A model generated the notes under the pieces. The model had not been told where the DNA came from. It saw nothing but the letters and a program-made list of their open reading frames with translations, and made no database searches. Below are positions 34,657 through 43,962 of a stretch of 64,000 nucleotides of DNA, piece after piece; within the stretch, counting starts at the first letter, position 1; each line of letters opens with the position of its first letter. The stretch comes from Clostridiales bacterium UBA7285 (GTDB lineage Bacteria; Bacillota; Clostridia; Peptostreptococcales; Anaerovoracaceae), in the NCBI GenBank assembly GCA_002472145.1, contig DKRJ01000012.1, positions 105,053 through 169,052 on the forward strand, in the 5' to 3' direction. The translations under genes were made by a program, and so were the position numbers.

Positions 34657-35474
34657 CACCATTCACCTCCCAGTTCGCTTACGGCCTGCCTAGCCTGCTC
34701 TTCGTCCGGCGCCTTGCCGTGCCATCCCGCCTGATTTTCCATGAACGAGACGCCGCGTCCCTTCACGGTCTTTGCGACGATGACGGTCGGGCGCCCCTTG
34801 CACGCTCTCGCCTCGTCGAATGCCTTAAAGATCTGGGCAAAATCGTGCCCGTCGATATTGATCGCGTTCCATCCGAACGCGCGGAATTTCTCGTCTATGG
34901 GGGCGACCTTCATGACGTCGTCGTTTCTGCCGTCGATCTGCAGCCCGTTCCAGTCGACGATGGCAGTCAGATTGTCGAGTTTATAGTGAGCGGCGGACAT
35001 TGCGGCTTCCCAGACGATCCCCTCGTCCAGTTCTCCGTCTCCGAGCATCACGTAGATCCGGCCCGGGTTCTTATCCAGTTTATTCGCCAGAGCAAAACCG
35101 ACGCTCGCGGAAAAGCCCTGCCCGAGAGACCCCGTGGACATCTCGATGCCCGGGACTTTATGCATGTTCGGGTGCCCCTGGAAATTCGACCCGAGTTTCC
35201 GCAGCGTCATGATGTCTTCGACCGGGAAGTATCCCCTCTCCGCCAGAGCCGCGTACTGCGCGGGAGCGGCGTGGCCCTTCGACAAAATGAATTTGTCGCG
35301 TTCCGGCATGTCCGGGCGTTCAGGGTCTACGTTCATCTCGTGAAAGTAAAGCGCGGTGACGATGTCTGCGGCCGACAGGCTCCCGCCTGGGTGGCCGGAA
35401 CCCGCGTGAAAGACCTCTTTAATGATGTCTACGCGTATTTTCGCCGCAGTCTGGCGGCATCCGGATTCGTCCAT
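34656..35474 (-). CDS. Transketolase, N-terminal subunit
   Basis: Thiamine-diphosphate-binding half of the split transketolase. HAGSGHPGGSLSAADI near residue 24, KGHAAPAQYAAL near 65, and the ThDP-Mg motif GDGELDEGIVWEAAM with NLTAIVDWNG near 145-175. 272 residues, full for this half. First gene of the pair; the next subunit starts on its stop codon, giving equal synthesis. Confidence 0.94.
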   Translation of the reverse strand: MDESGCRQTAAKIRVDIIKEVFHAGSGHPGGSLSAADIVTALYFHEMNVDPERPDMPERDKFILSKGHAAPAQYAALAERGYFPVEDIMTLRKLGSNFQGHPNMHKVPGIEMSTGSLGQGFSASVGFALANKLDKNPGRIYVMLGDGELDEGIVWEAAMSAAHYKLDNLTAIVDWNGLQIDGRNDDVMKVAPIDEKFRAFGWNAINIDGHDFAQIFKAFDEARACKGRPTVIVAKTVKGRGVSFMENQAGWHGKAPDEEQARQAVSELGGEW

Positions 35475-35521
35475 CTGTTAATGATCCTCCTTGAATCTAT
35501 CCTTACAAAACAATATTAACA

Positions 35522-35601
35522 TTAATGATCCCGCCAGTTGATTTTTGATCTGGCCAGTGAATTTATGAACTGGCCATTGAAATTATGATCTGGCCAGTGA
35601 A
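35522..35601 (-). repeat. Four 20-nt tandem repeats at the nnrD 3' end
   Basis: Units at 35522-35541, 35542-35561, 35562-35581 and 35582-35601, each exactly 20 nt; on the coding strand TTCACTGGCCAGATCATAAT is typical. The gene-proximal unit contains the last codons and stop of nnrD (35583-35585). Confidence 0.85.
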
Positions 35602-36431
35602 GAAAAGGCCTGCGGCAGGCTGCCGGCGATGTCTCTGGCTATCATGCCGCGCTCGCCTTTTTCTCTGCATGCGATGTCGCCCGCCAGCCCGTGGATATAG
35701 CACCCGGCCGCCGCGGCGTCGAATGGCCCGCATCCCTGTCCGCAGAGAGCCGTGATCACTCCGGTCAGGACGTCGCCTGAGCCGGGCGTGGCCATCCCGG
35801 GATTTCCCGTACTGTTCACGTATTCGCTGCCGTCGGGGGCCGTCACGACGCTGCCTGAGCCTTTAGATACGCAGACGCAGCCGTATTTTTCGGTTATGCG
35901 CTCGGCGAGTTCCTTCCGCGAAAGGCTTCCCGTCTCCGTTCCGAGGAGCCTGGCGGCCTCCGCCGCGTGCGGAGTCATGATGATGTCAGCCTTCGCCGCG
36001 GAAATTAGTTCGTCAAATCCGCCCCCCGCGATCGTGTTCAGTCCGTCCGCGTCTATGACCAGCGGTCCGTCGTAGGTGCTGAGCACCTTCCTGAGGATCT
36101 CTCTCGCTTCCTTACCGGTCCCGAGCCCGGGTCCCACTGCGACAGCGTCGTAATGCGACAGGTCGTCCGCCGCATCGCTCCAAAGTACGCATATCGCCTC
36201 CGGCGCGATCGTCTGTATGGGCACGAAATTAGACTCCAGCGTCGCGGCCCTGACAAGCCCCGCCCCGCTCCTTAGAGCCGAAAGCGCCGACAAGGCAGCT
36301 GCGCCGCACATACCGGAAGTCCCGGCAAAAATAACTACGTTCCCGTAGTCGGCCTTTGACGTGTCGGCCCTGCGTGGCGCGAAGATCCTGTCGAACCGCG
36401 GAGTTTCATATCTGAATCTGATTTCTGCCAT
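35583..36431 (-). CDS. nnrD: ADP-dependent NAD(P)H-hydrate dehydratase NnrD
   Basis: Repairs hydrated NAD(P)H, using ADP (or ATP) energy. Ribokinase-fold domain with GNVVIFAGTSGMCGAAALSA near residue 30, AVGPGLGTG near 100, MTPHAAEAARLLG near 150 and the ADP-binding catalytic loop GSGDVLTGVI near 215. I start at ATG 36431, where GGAGG lies 8-10 bases upstream. The N-terminal epimerase domain (NnrE) is absent, so this is the stand-alone dehydratase. 282 residues. A TATAAT at 36478-36483 (minus strand) is the likely -10. Confidence 0.9.
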   Translation of the reverse strand: MAEIRFRYETPRFDRIFAPRRADTSKADYGNVVIFAGTSGMCGAAALSALSALRSGAGLVRAATLESNFVPIQTIAPEAICVLWSDAADDLSHYDAVAVGPGLGTGKEAREILRKVLSTYDGPLVIDADGLNTIAGGGFDELISAAKADIIMTPHAAEAARLLGTETGSLSRKELAERITEKYGCVCVSKGSGSVVTAPDGSEYVNSTGNPGMATPGSGDVLTGVITALCGQGCGPFDAAAAGCYIHGLAGDIACREKGERGMIARDIAGSLPQAFSSLARS

Positions 36432-36812
36432 CTCCCGCTCCTCCTCCGGCTGCGTGGAAATTAACACTTACAATTTCATTATATGCCAATCCCGGCTCGC
36501 TAAGTAGATTTTTTGACGATACACGGCCGTTGTTTTTTCTTTTGTCCAAAACCCCGCCCGTCGGGGTGAAAGCCGAATATCGCAGAAGCGGTGTCCACCC
36601 TGCCTGCTTTGGCGGATCGTCCTCGGGCGGCCTCCTGCGCGCAGCAGGTTTTTGTTGTAAAATCAAGGCCCGCGCTGATGTCGAAACAGGGCGTTTTGCT
36701 GTTGACTCTGAGATTTATAAGTGTTATATTACGTATGGAGCGGTTGTATACAACTTTCAATCCGCCTCGTTTTTAACTTTTTTTATACCAATTAAGAAAA
36801 GAGGAAATCGAA
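36432..36812 (+). other. Long non-coding region upstream of gdhA with alternative hairpins
   Basis: No gene seen. It contains a hairpin ACCCCG/CGGGGT (36551-36567), a competing long stem CCGCCCG/CGGGCGG (36554-36560 with 36624-36630), and then CCTGC/GCAGG followed by TTTTTGTT (36634-36656), which is a terminator shape on the plus strand. The gdhA promoter lies downstream of all of this. It could be a small RNA or an attenuated leader from an unseen promoter; I match it to no known riboswitch. Confidence 0.45.
36702..36730 (+). promoter_or_regulatory. Promoter of gdhA
   Basis: TTGACT (36702-36707) and TATATT (36725-36730), 17 bp apart, 82 bp before the start codon. Confidence 0.75.
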
Positions 36813-38156
36813 ATGGCAAATTTAGCTCAGCAGTACATTGACCTCGCAAAAGAGAAGAATCCGGGCGAGCCTGAGTTTATTCAGACCGTAACGGAAGTTC
36901 TCACGTCGATCGAGCCTGTTCTCGAGGCGCATCCGGAGTACATCAAAGCGGGTCTCGTCGAGAGACTGATCGAGCCTGAAAGAGGCATCTCCTTCAGAGT
37001 TCCGTGGGTAGACGACCAGGGAAAAGTCCAGGTAAACAGAGGCTACAGATACGAGTTCAACAGCGCGCTCGGACCTTACAAGGGAGGACTCAGATTCGCT
37101 CCTAACGTATATCCGGGCATCCTGAAGTTCCTCGGATTCGAGCAGATCTTCAAGAACAGCCTTACCGGCCTCCCTATCGGCGGCGGCAAGGGCGGCGCAG
37201 ACTTCGACCCTAACGGAAAGTCCGACGGCGAAGTCATGAGATTCTGCCAGTCATTCGTAACAGAGCTCTATAAATACATCGGGCCTAACGTAGACGTACC
37301 TGCAGGCGACCTCGGAGTCGGCGGCAGAGAGATCAACTACATGATGGGCCAGTATAAGAGGATCACCGGACAGTTCGACGGAACGTGGACCGGAAAGGGA
37401 ACCGTAAACGGCGGTCTCGCGGGCAGAACGGAAGCGACCGGATTCGGAATCGTCTTCTACGCCAGAGAAATGCTCAAGCACTTCGGTGAAGAACTCGCCG
37501 GCAAGAGAGTCGTAGTCTCCGGCTTCGGCAACGTCGCATGGGGAACGGTCACGAAACTCAATGAACTCGGAGCAAAAGTCATCACGATCTCCGGACCGGA
37601 CGGATACATCCTCGACGAGGACGGAGTAAGCGGTGAGAAGATCGACTACATGCTCGAGCTGAGAGCGTCCGGAAAGAACATCTGCGCACCTTACGCGGAC
37701 AAGTTCCCGGGATCGAAGTTCGTCGCCGGCCACAAGCCTTGGGAAGTCCCTGCAGACCTCTACATTCCTTGCGCTACGCAGAACGAGATCCGCATCGAAG
37801 ACGCAAAGACGATGGTCGCCAACGGCACGAAGTACCTCTGCGAAGGTTCGAACATGCCTACGACAAACGAAGCGATCGCTTACCTCACGCAGAACGGCGT
37901 AAAGGTAGGACCTTCGAAAGCCGCGAACGCGGGCGGCGTAGCGTGCTCCTGCCTCGAGATGAGCCAGAACGCAGAGCACATCCTCTTCTCGAAGGAAGAC
38001 GTCTACAGACAGCTCGAAGGCATCATGGTCAACATCTTCAAGATCTCCGAAGACGCGTGCAAGCGCTACAACCTCGGTGACGACCTCATCGCGGGAGCTA
38101 ACATCGCCGGATTCGAGAGAGTCGCTGAAGCAATGATGGCTCAGGGAATTTGCTAA
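36813..38156 (+). CDS. gdhA: Glutamate dehydrogenase
   Basis: Hexameric Glu/Leu/Phe/Val dehydrogenase interconverting glutamate with 2-oxoglutarate and ammonia. Substrate region PYKGGLRFAPNVYPGILKFL near residue 90 and the catalytic GGGKGGADFDPNGKSD near 125; the Rossmann segment VVVSGFGNVAWGTVTKL lies near 230. 447 residues matches the NADP-type bacterial enzyme, though cofactor choice cannot be fixed from this. Codon use is strongly biased (AGA for Arg, few rare codons), unlike neighbours, which indicates very high expression. In a histidine and amino-acid fermenter it links glutamate to ammonia release. Confidence 0.96.
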   Translation: MANLAQQYIDLAKEKNPGEPEFIQTVTEVLTSIEPVLEAHPEYIKAGLVERLIEPERGISFRVPWVDDQGKVQVNRGYRYEFNSALGPYKGGLRFAPNVYPGILKFLGFEQIFKNSLTGLPIGGGKGGADFDPNGKSDGEVMRFCQSFVTELYKYIGPNVDVPAGDLGVGGREINYMMGQYKRITGQFDGTWTGKGTVNGGLAGRTEATGFGIVFYAREMLKHFGEELAGKRVVVSGFGNVAWGTVTKLNELGAKVITISGPDGYILDEDGVSGEKIDYMLELRASGKNICAPYADKFPGSKFVAGHKPWEVPADLYIPCATQNEIRIEDAKTMVANGTKYLCEGSNMPTTNEAIAYLTQNGVKVGPSKAANAGGVACSCLEMSQNAEHILFSKEDVYRQLEGIMVNIFKISEDACKRYNLGDDLIAGANIAGFERVAEAMMAQGIC

Positions 38157-38182
38157 CCCGGATAACCTCTATCAGATAATCG

Positions 38183-38220
38183 AAAACTGCCGCCTCGGGA
38201 TCGCCCGAAGCGGCAGTTTT
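38183..38220. terminator. Bidirectional terminator between gdhA and addA
   Basis: AAAACTGCCGC (38183-38193) pairs with GCGGCAGTTTT (38210-38220), with an inner TCGGG/CCCGA. T runs on both sides serve both convergent genes. Confidence 0.88.
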
Positions 38221-38240
38221 TCTTTCGCACGTTTTTTCTT

Positions 38241-41200
38241 TCACATCATGCTTATGAGGCGCCCGTTATCAAACATGTAGATGCAGGCTTCCTTTACAGG
38301 GCCGTATCCCGCTTCCTCTATCGCGCGGCGGTAGATCGAGATCTGCGTCCCGTAAGTCTCACGCATCATCGGTTCTATCTTCTCATCTGACATCCCGCGC
38401 AGCCTGCTGCTCTTGTAGTCTATGAGGACCGAGCCGTCGCCTTCGCGGAACCAGCAGTCTATGACGCCTTGCACGAGGATGCGGTCGTCTTCCCGAACGT
38501 CTATAATCGTGAACGGCTTTTCTTTTTCAAGCAGACCCAGGCGCGACGCCTCCGCGCACCTCTTTCCGATCTCCGTTTCGAAGAATCTTTCGATCTTCGT
38601 CAGATCTATCTTTGCGAGTTCCTCTTCTCCGAACGACCCGCCTTTCATAAGTCCGCCTGCGACTTCGCGTATATACGGGAGTCCCCTCTCCTCAGCCTCT
38701 GCGAAATCACACATCTCCATTATCTTATGATATATCGTGCCCCTTTCGGCGGCGGTAGTGACGTGGCTTCCGGCGGCAAAAGAAGGAACAGCGAGTTTCA
38801 CAGGCCCGGCGGCACGCTTTTCGGCCTTTGTGGCGTCCGCCGCGTTACTAGGTCCCCCGGAAGTCCGGGATACTCCCTGATCGGACGCGTCGTCCGCTTT
38901 GTTCGACTCGTGTCCGGCCTTTGCTTTGTTCAATTCCGAAACGGAATATTTCGACTTCAGTTCACGGGAGGCGGAGTACGGATATTTATATTCGAGCATC
39001 CCGCGGATCTTCTTCTTCCTTTCATCGCTCAGGGTGCCGCTGTATGTGGAATCGTCGTTCAGCAGCGAAGCGGCACTGCCACGCTGCGCTTCATCCGCGC
39101 GGCCTTCGTCGGCCCCGGCCCCGTATTCGCGCAGGATCGAGACCACCTCGTCATCCGGGGCGACGTTCACCGGCATCACCGGACAGAGCATCGACAGATA
39201 ACTTCCCGTTCCCGGCATTGGCGCCTCTTTCATGTTCTCGACGTCCTCGGCTTTCTGAACGGTGCCCACGAGTCTGAGAAACTCTTTCGCACGCGTCATC
39301 GCCACGTACAGGACGCGGACCTCCTCCTCCTCTTCTTCCTCGCGGTTTTTAGCGGATATGAGCAACTGCGGCAGCGTCGTTTTATGCCAGCGTCCGTCCG
39401 GATCGACATACTGCATGCCGATGCCCACGCTGTTGTGTATCGAGACGTCGCCGCCGGCGCTGTACTTAAGTTTCTTTCCCAGCCCGACCACTATGACCAT
39501 CGGGAATTCGAGGCCTTTGCTCGTGTGCATCGTCATGATCCGCACGACGTTATCGTTCTCGTCAGTCAGCGACGACTCCGGGACCCTGATATTGCTCTTT
39601 TTCAGTTGGTCTATATATCGGATGAACGAGTAAAGCGAAGCCTGCTTGTCCGCGGCGAACGCCTCCGCGCGGTCGACGAGTGTCGAGAGGTTGTTCTGGC
39701 GCTTCGTGCCGTCAGGCATAGCGCCTGCCGCGATGTAATATCCGCTGTCTATCTCGAGTTTCCAGACAAAACGGCCGAGCGGCGTCACGCGCGACATATT
39801 TCTCCATTCCGCGAGTTTTTCTTTGGCGCGGCGGCATTTATCGCGCGTCAAAGCAAGCCTCCCGGTAAGATCCTCCCTGTTCGCGAAAGCGAAAAACGCC
39901 TCGGAATACGAGTACTTTTTCCTGTCAGGATACGCAGCGCGCACCTGCCCCAGTTCCTCGGCCGAAAAGCCGAAGATCTCCGAGTGCATCACGCTGATGA
40001 GCGGAAAGTCGTTTCGGCTGTTGTCTATTACTGACAGCAGATCCATGAAGACGCCTATCTCTATCGTGTCGAAATATCCCTCGTTGTCGGCTATCCGGCT
40101 CTCTATGCTGCATTTTCTGAATACGTCAAAAAAGGTCGCGGCGTAGCTTCTGCCCGTCCTGGACAGGACGACGATGTCTGCGAGCGTGAGTTTCTTGACG
40201 CATTCTGCCTTGCTGTCGTAATATTCGCGTCCCTCGTATCTCTTTATGAGCGAGGCGGTGTAATACGCCTCTTCCTCGGCGCTTTTCAAGTCGGCGATCG
40301 CCTCGTCCGCGTTCCCGTCCGCGGCAGAGCCGTCGTCCCCGCCCGCGCCAAAGCCGTCGTCCCCGTCCGCGCCGAAGCCGTCGACCCCGTCCGGGGCCGC
40401 ATCCGCGCCTGGATCTTCATCGCCGATCCGCGTCAGCGCTTCCTTCGTCAGAATATCGATCACAGGCGGCTCCGCGAGAGGGCCGTCATACTCCAGACCG
40501 TATTTCAGTTCGGCGTCATCGTCGTAATCCGTCATCAGGCTGCGGAAAACCTCATTCACGAAATCGATGATCGGCTTTTTGCTGCGGTGATTGCTGTTCA
40601 GATTGACCACGCACGAGTCCTCGCGGCCCCTGCGGTATTCAGCGTACTTGGCGCTGAAGATCGAAGGATCGGCGAGGCGGAACCTGTATATGCTCTGCTT
40701 CACGTCGCCCACCATGAACAGGTTGCGGCCGTTCGTGATCTTAGAAAGTATCTCCTCCTGCACGACGTTGGTGTCCTGGTACTCGTCGACGAAGATGCTG
40801 TCGAATTTGTTCCTGTAGAACGAAGCCGCTTCCGCGTTATCCAGGATCTCGAGGCAGTAATGCTCAAAGTCCGAAAAGTCTATGACGTGCTCGGCGTCCT
40901 TCACCGCGCGGTATTTAGCGTCAAAAGCCATGAGCAGGCGCTTAAGCGTCTCCAACTGCGGGCGCACTTTCTCCAGCTCTTCCAGCGCTTTTTCTATATC
41001 CGCCGGCAGATATCTCTCCTTCAGATCTCTGACCCCGTCTGTGATCTGCTTTCCGAGGCCCTGCACCTTACCCTTTATCTCTTCGTAAGCCGCCTTTTCC
41101 TCTTTCCTGGCCGCCAGGCGCGTGCTGTCATCCAGAGCAGCCCTTATCCGGTCGATGACGGTCTGGGGATCTTCCGGGGTGCCGTTTTTTACGGACAAAA

Positions 41201-42008
41201 GAGATTCATCGCATATCGCGATCGCGGATCTGAGGCACGTCAGTTTTCCGTCCCGTGCAAGTTCTGCGAGCCTGTCGAGCCCCGCGTCATCGAGCAGGAA
41301 TGCGCGTTTTTCGGCAAGCGGTTCTAGCCTCGAAAGAGACCTTTTTATCTCGCGCAGCATGCTCTGCCAAAGCCTGCCGCACGCAAAGCCGCCCTCCTGC
41401 GAGTAAGCGTCGCCGATGGCGGAATCGAGCCATTCCCACGGATACGGCATCGCCATGAGTTTTTTGTACGCCCCCTGCAGCATATCGCGCACTCTGTCGA
41501 AATTCCTGTCGCCGCTGTACCTGTCGAGAAAATCCTTGAAATCCTCGTTTCCTGCGGCAAACTCGTCCTCCAGGAATTCATCCATCGCGTCCTGCTTCAG
41601 GAGCTCGGCGCGCGATTCGTCGCATACGGTGAATCCCGGCTCGAGGTCGGTAAGATAGAAAAAGCGCCTGATCACGTGCAGGGCAAACGAATGGAACGTG
41701 CTGATGTCGGCTCCCGGCAGATCTGAAAGCTGCCTGCGTATATATGAGGTGTCGCCGCCTTCCTGCGACGCTTTTTCAAGTTCTTCCGTCAGCGAGATCC
41801 GGATCTTCTCCTTCATCTCGGCGGCCGCGGCTTCCGTGAACGTGACGATCAGAAGGCTCCTGACAGGTACGTGCTCGTCGCACACGAGTGTCCTGATGCG
41901 TTCGACCAGGACACTCGTCTTGCCCGACCCTGCTCCGGCGGAAACGAGTATGTTCCTGCCACGGATATCTATTGCTGACCGCTGTTCTTCAGTCCATGTA
42001 AATCCCAT
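38241..42008 (-). CDS. addA: AddA, ATP-dependent helicase/nuclease subunit A
   Basis: Helicase-nuclease subunit of AddAB, processing double-strand breaks for RecA. UvrD-type motor: EEQRSAIDIRG, Walker A SAGAGSGKTSVLVERI near residue 24, FVDEYQDTN near 410, TMHTSKGLEFP near 840. The C-terminal RecB-family nuclease has GVIDCWFREGD and IDYKSSRL near 1205. I start at ATG 42008; GAGGAG lies about 10 bases upstream. 1255 residues. Residues about 537-568 are an in-frame repeat rich in Gly and Asp, made by 24-nt DNA repeats, and another linker near 1050 is low complexity. AddB is not adjacent, which is unusual since the two are normally one operon. Confidence 0.93.
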   Translation of the reverse strand: MGFTWTEEQRSAIDIRGRNILVSAGAGSGKTSVLVERIRTLVCDEHVPVRSLLIVTFTEAAAAEMKEKIRISLTEELEKASQEGGDTSYIRRQLSDLPGADISTFHSFALHVIRRFFYLTDLEPGFTVCDESRAELLKQDAMDEFLEDEFAAGNEDFKDFLDRYSGDRNFDRVRDMLQGAYKKLMAMPYPWEWLDSAIGDAYSQEGGFACGRLWQSMLREIKRSLSRLEPLAEKRAFLLDDAGLDRLAELARDGKLTCLRSAIAICDESLLSVKNGTPEDPQTVIDRIRAALDDSTRLAARKEEKAAYEEIKGKVQGLGKQITDGVRDLKERYLPADIEKALEELEKVRPQLETLKRLLMAFDAKYRAVKDAEHVIDFSDFEHYCLEILDNAEAASFYRNKFDSIFVDEYQDTNVVQEEILSKITNGRNLFMVGDVKQSIYRFRLADPSIFSAKYAEYRRGREDSCVVNLNSNHRSKKPIIDFVNEVFRSLMTDYDDDAELKYGLEYDGPLAEPPVIDILTKEALTRIGDEDPGADAAPDGVDGFGADGDDGFGAGGDDGSAADGNADEAIADLKSAEEEAYYTASLIKRYEGREYYDSKAECVKKLTLADIVVLSRTGRSYAATFFDVFRKCSIESRIADNEGYFDTIEIGVFMDLLSVIDNSRNDFPLISVMHSEIFGFSAEELGQVRAAYPDRKKYSYSEAFFAFANREDLTGRLALTRDKCRRAKEKLAEWRNMSRVTPLGRFVWKLEIDSGYYIAAGAMPDGTKRQNNLSTLVDRAEAFAADKQASLYSFIRYIDQLKKSNIRVPESSLTDENDNVVRIMTMHTSKGLEFPMVIVVGLGKKLKYSAGGDVSIHNSVGIGMQYVDPDGRWHKTTLPQLLISAKNREEEEEEEVRVLYVAMTRAKEFLRLVGTVQKAEDVENMKEAPMPGTGSYLSMLCPVMPVNVAPDDEVVSILREYGAGADEGRADEAQRGSAASLLNDDSTYSGTLSDERKKKIRGMLEYKYPYSASRELKSKYSVSELNKAKAGHESNKADDASDQGVSRTSGGPSNAADATKAEKRAAGPVKLAVPSFAAGSHVTTAAERGTIYHKIMEMCDFAEAEERGLPYIREVAGGLMKGGSFGEEELAKIDLTKIERFFETEIGKRCAEASRLGLLEKEKPFTIIDVREDDRILVQGVIDCWFREGDGSVLIDYKSSRLRGMSDEKIEPMMRETYGTQISIYRRAIEEAGYGPVKEACIYMFDNGRLISMM
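40329..40400 (-). repeat. 24-nt in-frame repeats inside addA
   Basis: Three head-to-tail units of 24 nt (40329-40352, 40353-40376, 40377-40400), a fainter fourth to the left. They encode eight-residue blocks such as GADGDDGF and GAGGDDGS in a linker between motor parts. Confidence 0.8.
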
Positions 42009-42077
42009 CGCTGCGACGCTCCTCAAGGTGTCAGTCTCTGTCGGCGTAAGCGCCGCCTGAGCGCTTTCCGCCGCCCT

Positions 42078-42105
42078 TTGATTATATCAAAATAGCGGGT
42101 ATAAT
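42078..42105 (+). promoter_or_regulatory. Promoter of gpmI, overlapping an opposing addA promoter
   Basis: Plus strand: TTGATT (42078-42083), 16 bp, TATAAT (42100-42105). On the minus strand the same DNA reads TGATATAAT (42081-42089), an extended -10 facing addA. The -35 of one overlaps the -10 of the other, so the two polymerases cannot bind together. Confidence 0.65.
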
Positions 42106-42242
42106 TAAACTGACCGGGCCTGCCGGGCGCACCCGACCTCTTCCCGCAGCGGCGAGAAGTGGCGTAGTCATGCGCGTCCGCCGGCTCCGCGAAATTGATT
42201 TGAAAAAATACTAAGATTCTGGAGAAGCACACGGAGAGACAA

Positions 42243-43790
42243 ATGAAGATCACCAAAAGACCCACGATGCTCATGATCCTGGACGGCTTCGGCATCAGCG
42301 CCAAAACCGAAGGCAACGCGATAGCTCAGGCGAAAAAGCCGGGGCTCGACGCGATATTCGAAAAATATCCCCACACGACTCTTCAGGCGTGCGGTCCCGC
42401 GGTGGGACTGCCGGAAGGCCAGATGGGAAACTCCGAGGTCGGCCACCTGAACATAGGCGCGGGACGTGTCGTCTACCAGCACCTGCTGAAGATATCGAAC
42501 GCGGTCGAAGACGGTTCATTCTACGAGAACAAAGCCCTCTGCGCCGTGTGCGATCACGTCATCAGAAACAATTCTTCGCTCCACCTGCTCGGGCTGCTGT
42601 CCGACGGAGGAGTGCACAGCCACATAACGCATCTCTTCGCTTTGCTCGAACTCGCAAAGAAAAAGGGAATAGATAAAGTCTACATCCACTGTCTGCTGGA
42701 CGGACGCGACGTCCCTCCACGCTGCGCCGAAGAATACGTCGACGAACTGGACGCCTTCTCACGCGTCCTGGGGATCGGACAGATAGCGACAGTCGGCGGG
42801 CGCTACTACGGAATGGACCGCGACAAGAGATGGGACAGAGTTAAAAAAGCGTACGACGCCATGGTCCTGCGCGAAGGCAGGCAGGCAAAGAACGCTTTCG
42901 AGGCGATAGATCAGGCTTACGCGAACGGCGAAAACGACGAGTTTGTCGTCCCGACGTGCGTATGCCCCGAAGGTTTTGACACATCTGAGGCGGCTGTGAA
43001 AGACTGCGACGGGATCATAATGTTCAATTTCCGGCCGGACCGCGCCAGAGAGATAACGAGAGCCTTCGCGGATCCTGCCTTTGACGGCTTCGAGCGTTCA
43101 GTCACTCCTGAAAACGTCTGCTATGCCTGCATGGCCGAGTACGACGCAGAGATGCCGAATGTCCTCGTGGCGTTCCCTCCGGAGCACTATAAAAACACGC
43201 TCGGAGAGTATCTGTCGTCGCTGGGCTTAAAGCAGCTCAGGATCGCCGAGACAGAGAAATACGCGCACGTCACGTTTTTCTTCAACGGCGGCGTCGAGGA
43301 GCCGAACCCCGGCGAGGACCGCATCCTTGTCCCTTCGCCTAAGGTCGCGACATACGACCTGCAGCCTGAGATGAGCGCGTACATCGTCACCGGCAAAGTC
43401 CTGGAGGCAATCGCGTCGGATAAATACGATTTCATCATCCTGAACTTCGCAAACGCTGACATGGTCGGACACACGGGCGTCATGGAGGCGGCGATCAAAG
43501 CCATCGAAGCACTGGATAAATGCGTCACGAAGATCTCTGACGCAGTTCTGTCGAAGGGCGGTCAGATCCTGCTCACCGCCGATCACGGCAACGCCGACGA
43601 GATGACAGACGAGAGAGGGAACGTGGTCACGGCTCATTCGCTTAGCCCCGTTCCGCTCGTGCATATTTCGGGCGAACCTCGCAGACTCGCGGACGGCGGG
43701 CGCCTGTGCGACATCGCCCCGACGCTGCTGGAACTTGCGGGAGTCCCTGTCCCTGCCGAGATGACCGGAAAGAGCCTGGTAGTTGAGTAA
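42243..43790 (+). CDS. gpmI: 2,3-bisphosphoglycerate-independent phosphoglycerate mutase
   Basis: Glycolytic interconversion of 3- and 2-phosphoglycerate; Mn2+-dependent alkaline-phosphatase fold. [11 protein letters not shown] at residue 9 holds the first metal Asp; the phosphoserine loop is [15 protein letters not shown] near 60; C-terminal metal site [12 protein letters not shown] near 440. 515 residues is standard. Reads from its own promoter with a leader of about 130 nt, and ends at a strong terminator. The Mn requirement is noteworthy beside the manganese-riboswitch transporter just downstream, although the two are on opposite strands. Confidence 0.96.
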   Translation: MKITKRPTMLMILDGFGISAKTEGNAIAQAKKPGLDAIFEKYPHTTLQACGPAVGLPEGQMGNSEVGHLNIGAGRVVYQHLLKISNAVEDGSFYENKALCAVCDHVIRNNSSLHLLGLLSDGGVHSHITHLFALLELAKKKGIDKVYIHCLLDGRDVPPRCAEEYVDELDAFSRVLGIGQIATVGGRYYGMDRDKRWDRVKKAYDAMVLREGRQAKNAFEAIDQAYANGENDEFVVPTCVCPEGFDTSEAAVKDCDGIIMFNFRPDRAREITRAFADPAFDGFERSVTPENVCYACMAEYDAEMPNVLVAFPPEHYKNTLGEYLSSLGLKQLRIAETEKYAHVTFFFNGGVEEPNPGEDRILVPSPKVATYDLQPEMSAYIVTGKVLEAIASDKYDFIILNFANADMVGHTGVMEAAIKAIEALDKCVTKISDAVLSKGGQILLTADHGNADEMTDERGNVVTAHSLSPVPLVHISGEPRRLADGGRLCDIAPTLLELAGVPVPAEMTGKSLVVE

Positions 43791-43819
43791 GACCCCACGA
43801 ATCATTCCGTACGAATCAT

Positions 43820-43845
43820 AAAAGGGAGGTTTTTACCTCCCTTTT
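43820..43845 (+). terminator. Terminator of gpmI
   Basis: Perfect 10-bp stem AAAAGGGAGG/CCTCCCTTTT with a TTTTTA loop. Confidence 0.9.
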
Positions 43846-43860
43846 TAACTGCCGTAATAA

Positions 43861-43962
43861 TCAAGTTTATGCGGCGCGATCCTTATGCCCGGATGAGTTT
43901 TATGCCCGGATTGTCCTTATGCCCAGATGATCCTTATGCCCGGATTGTCCTTATGCCCAGAT
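43861..43962 (-). repeat. Six 17-nt tandem repeats at the transporter 3' end
   Basis: Five clear 17-nt units at 43878-43894, 43895-43911, 43912-43928, 43929-43945 and 43946-43962, with a decayed sixth at 43861-43877. On the coding strand ATCTGGGCATAAGGACA alternates with ATCCGGGCATAAGGATC. The gene-proximal unit encodes the last residues (Ile-Trp-Ala) and stop (43951-43953) of the transporter, so every copy carries the same stop. Confidence 0.92.

Noticed and set aside
38469..40034. 521-codon plus-strand open frame inside addA
   Set aside because: Antisense to the helicase motor region of AddA, with Arg/His/Val-rich composition typical of shadow frames.
43861..43962. CRISPR array
   Set aside because: Units are 17 nt with no spacers between them; a tandem repeat, not a repeat-spacer array. 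No cas genes are present.
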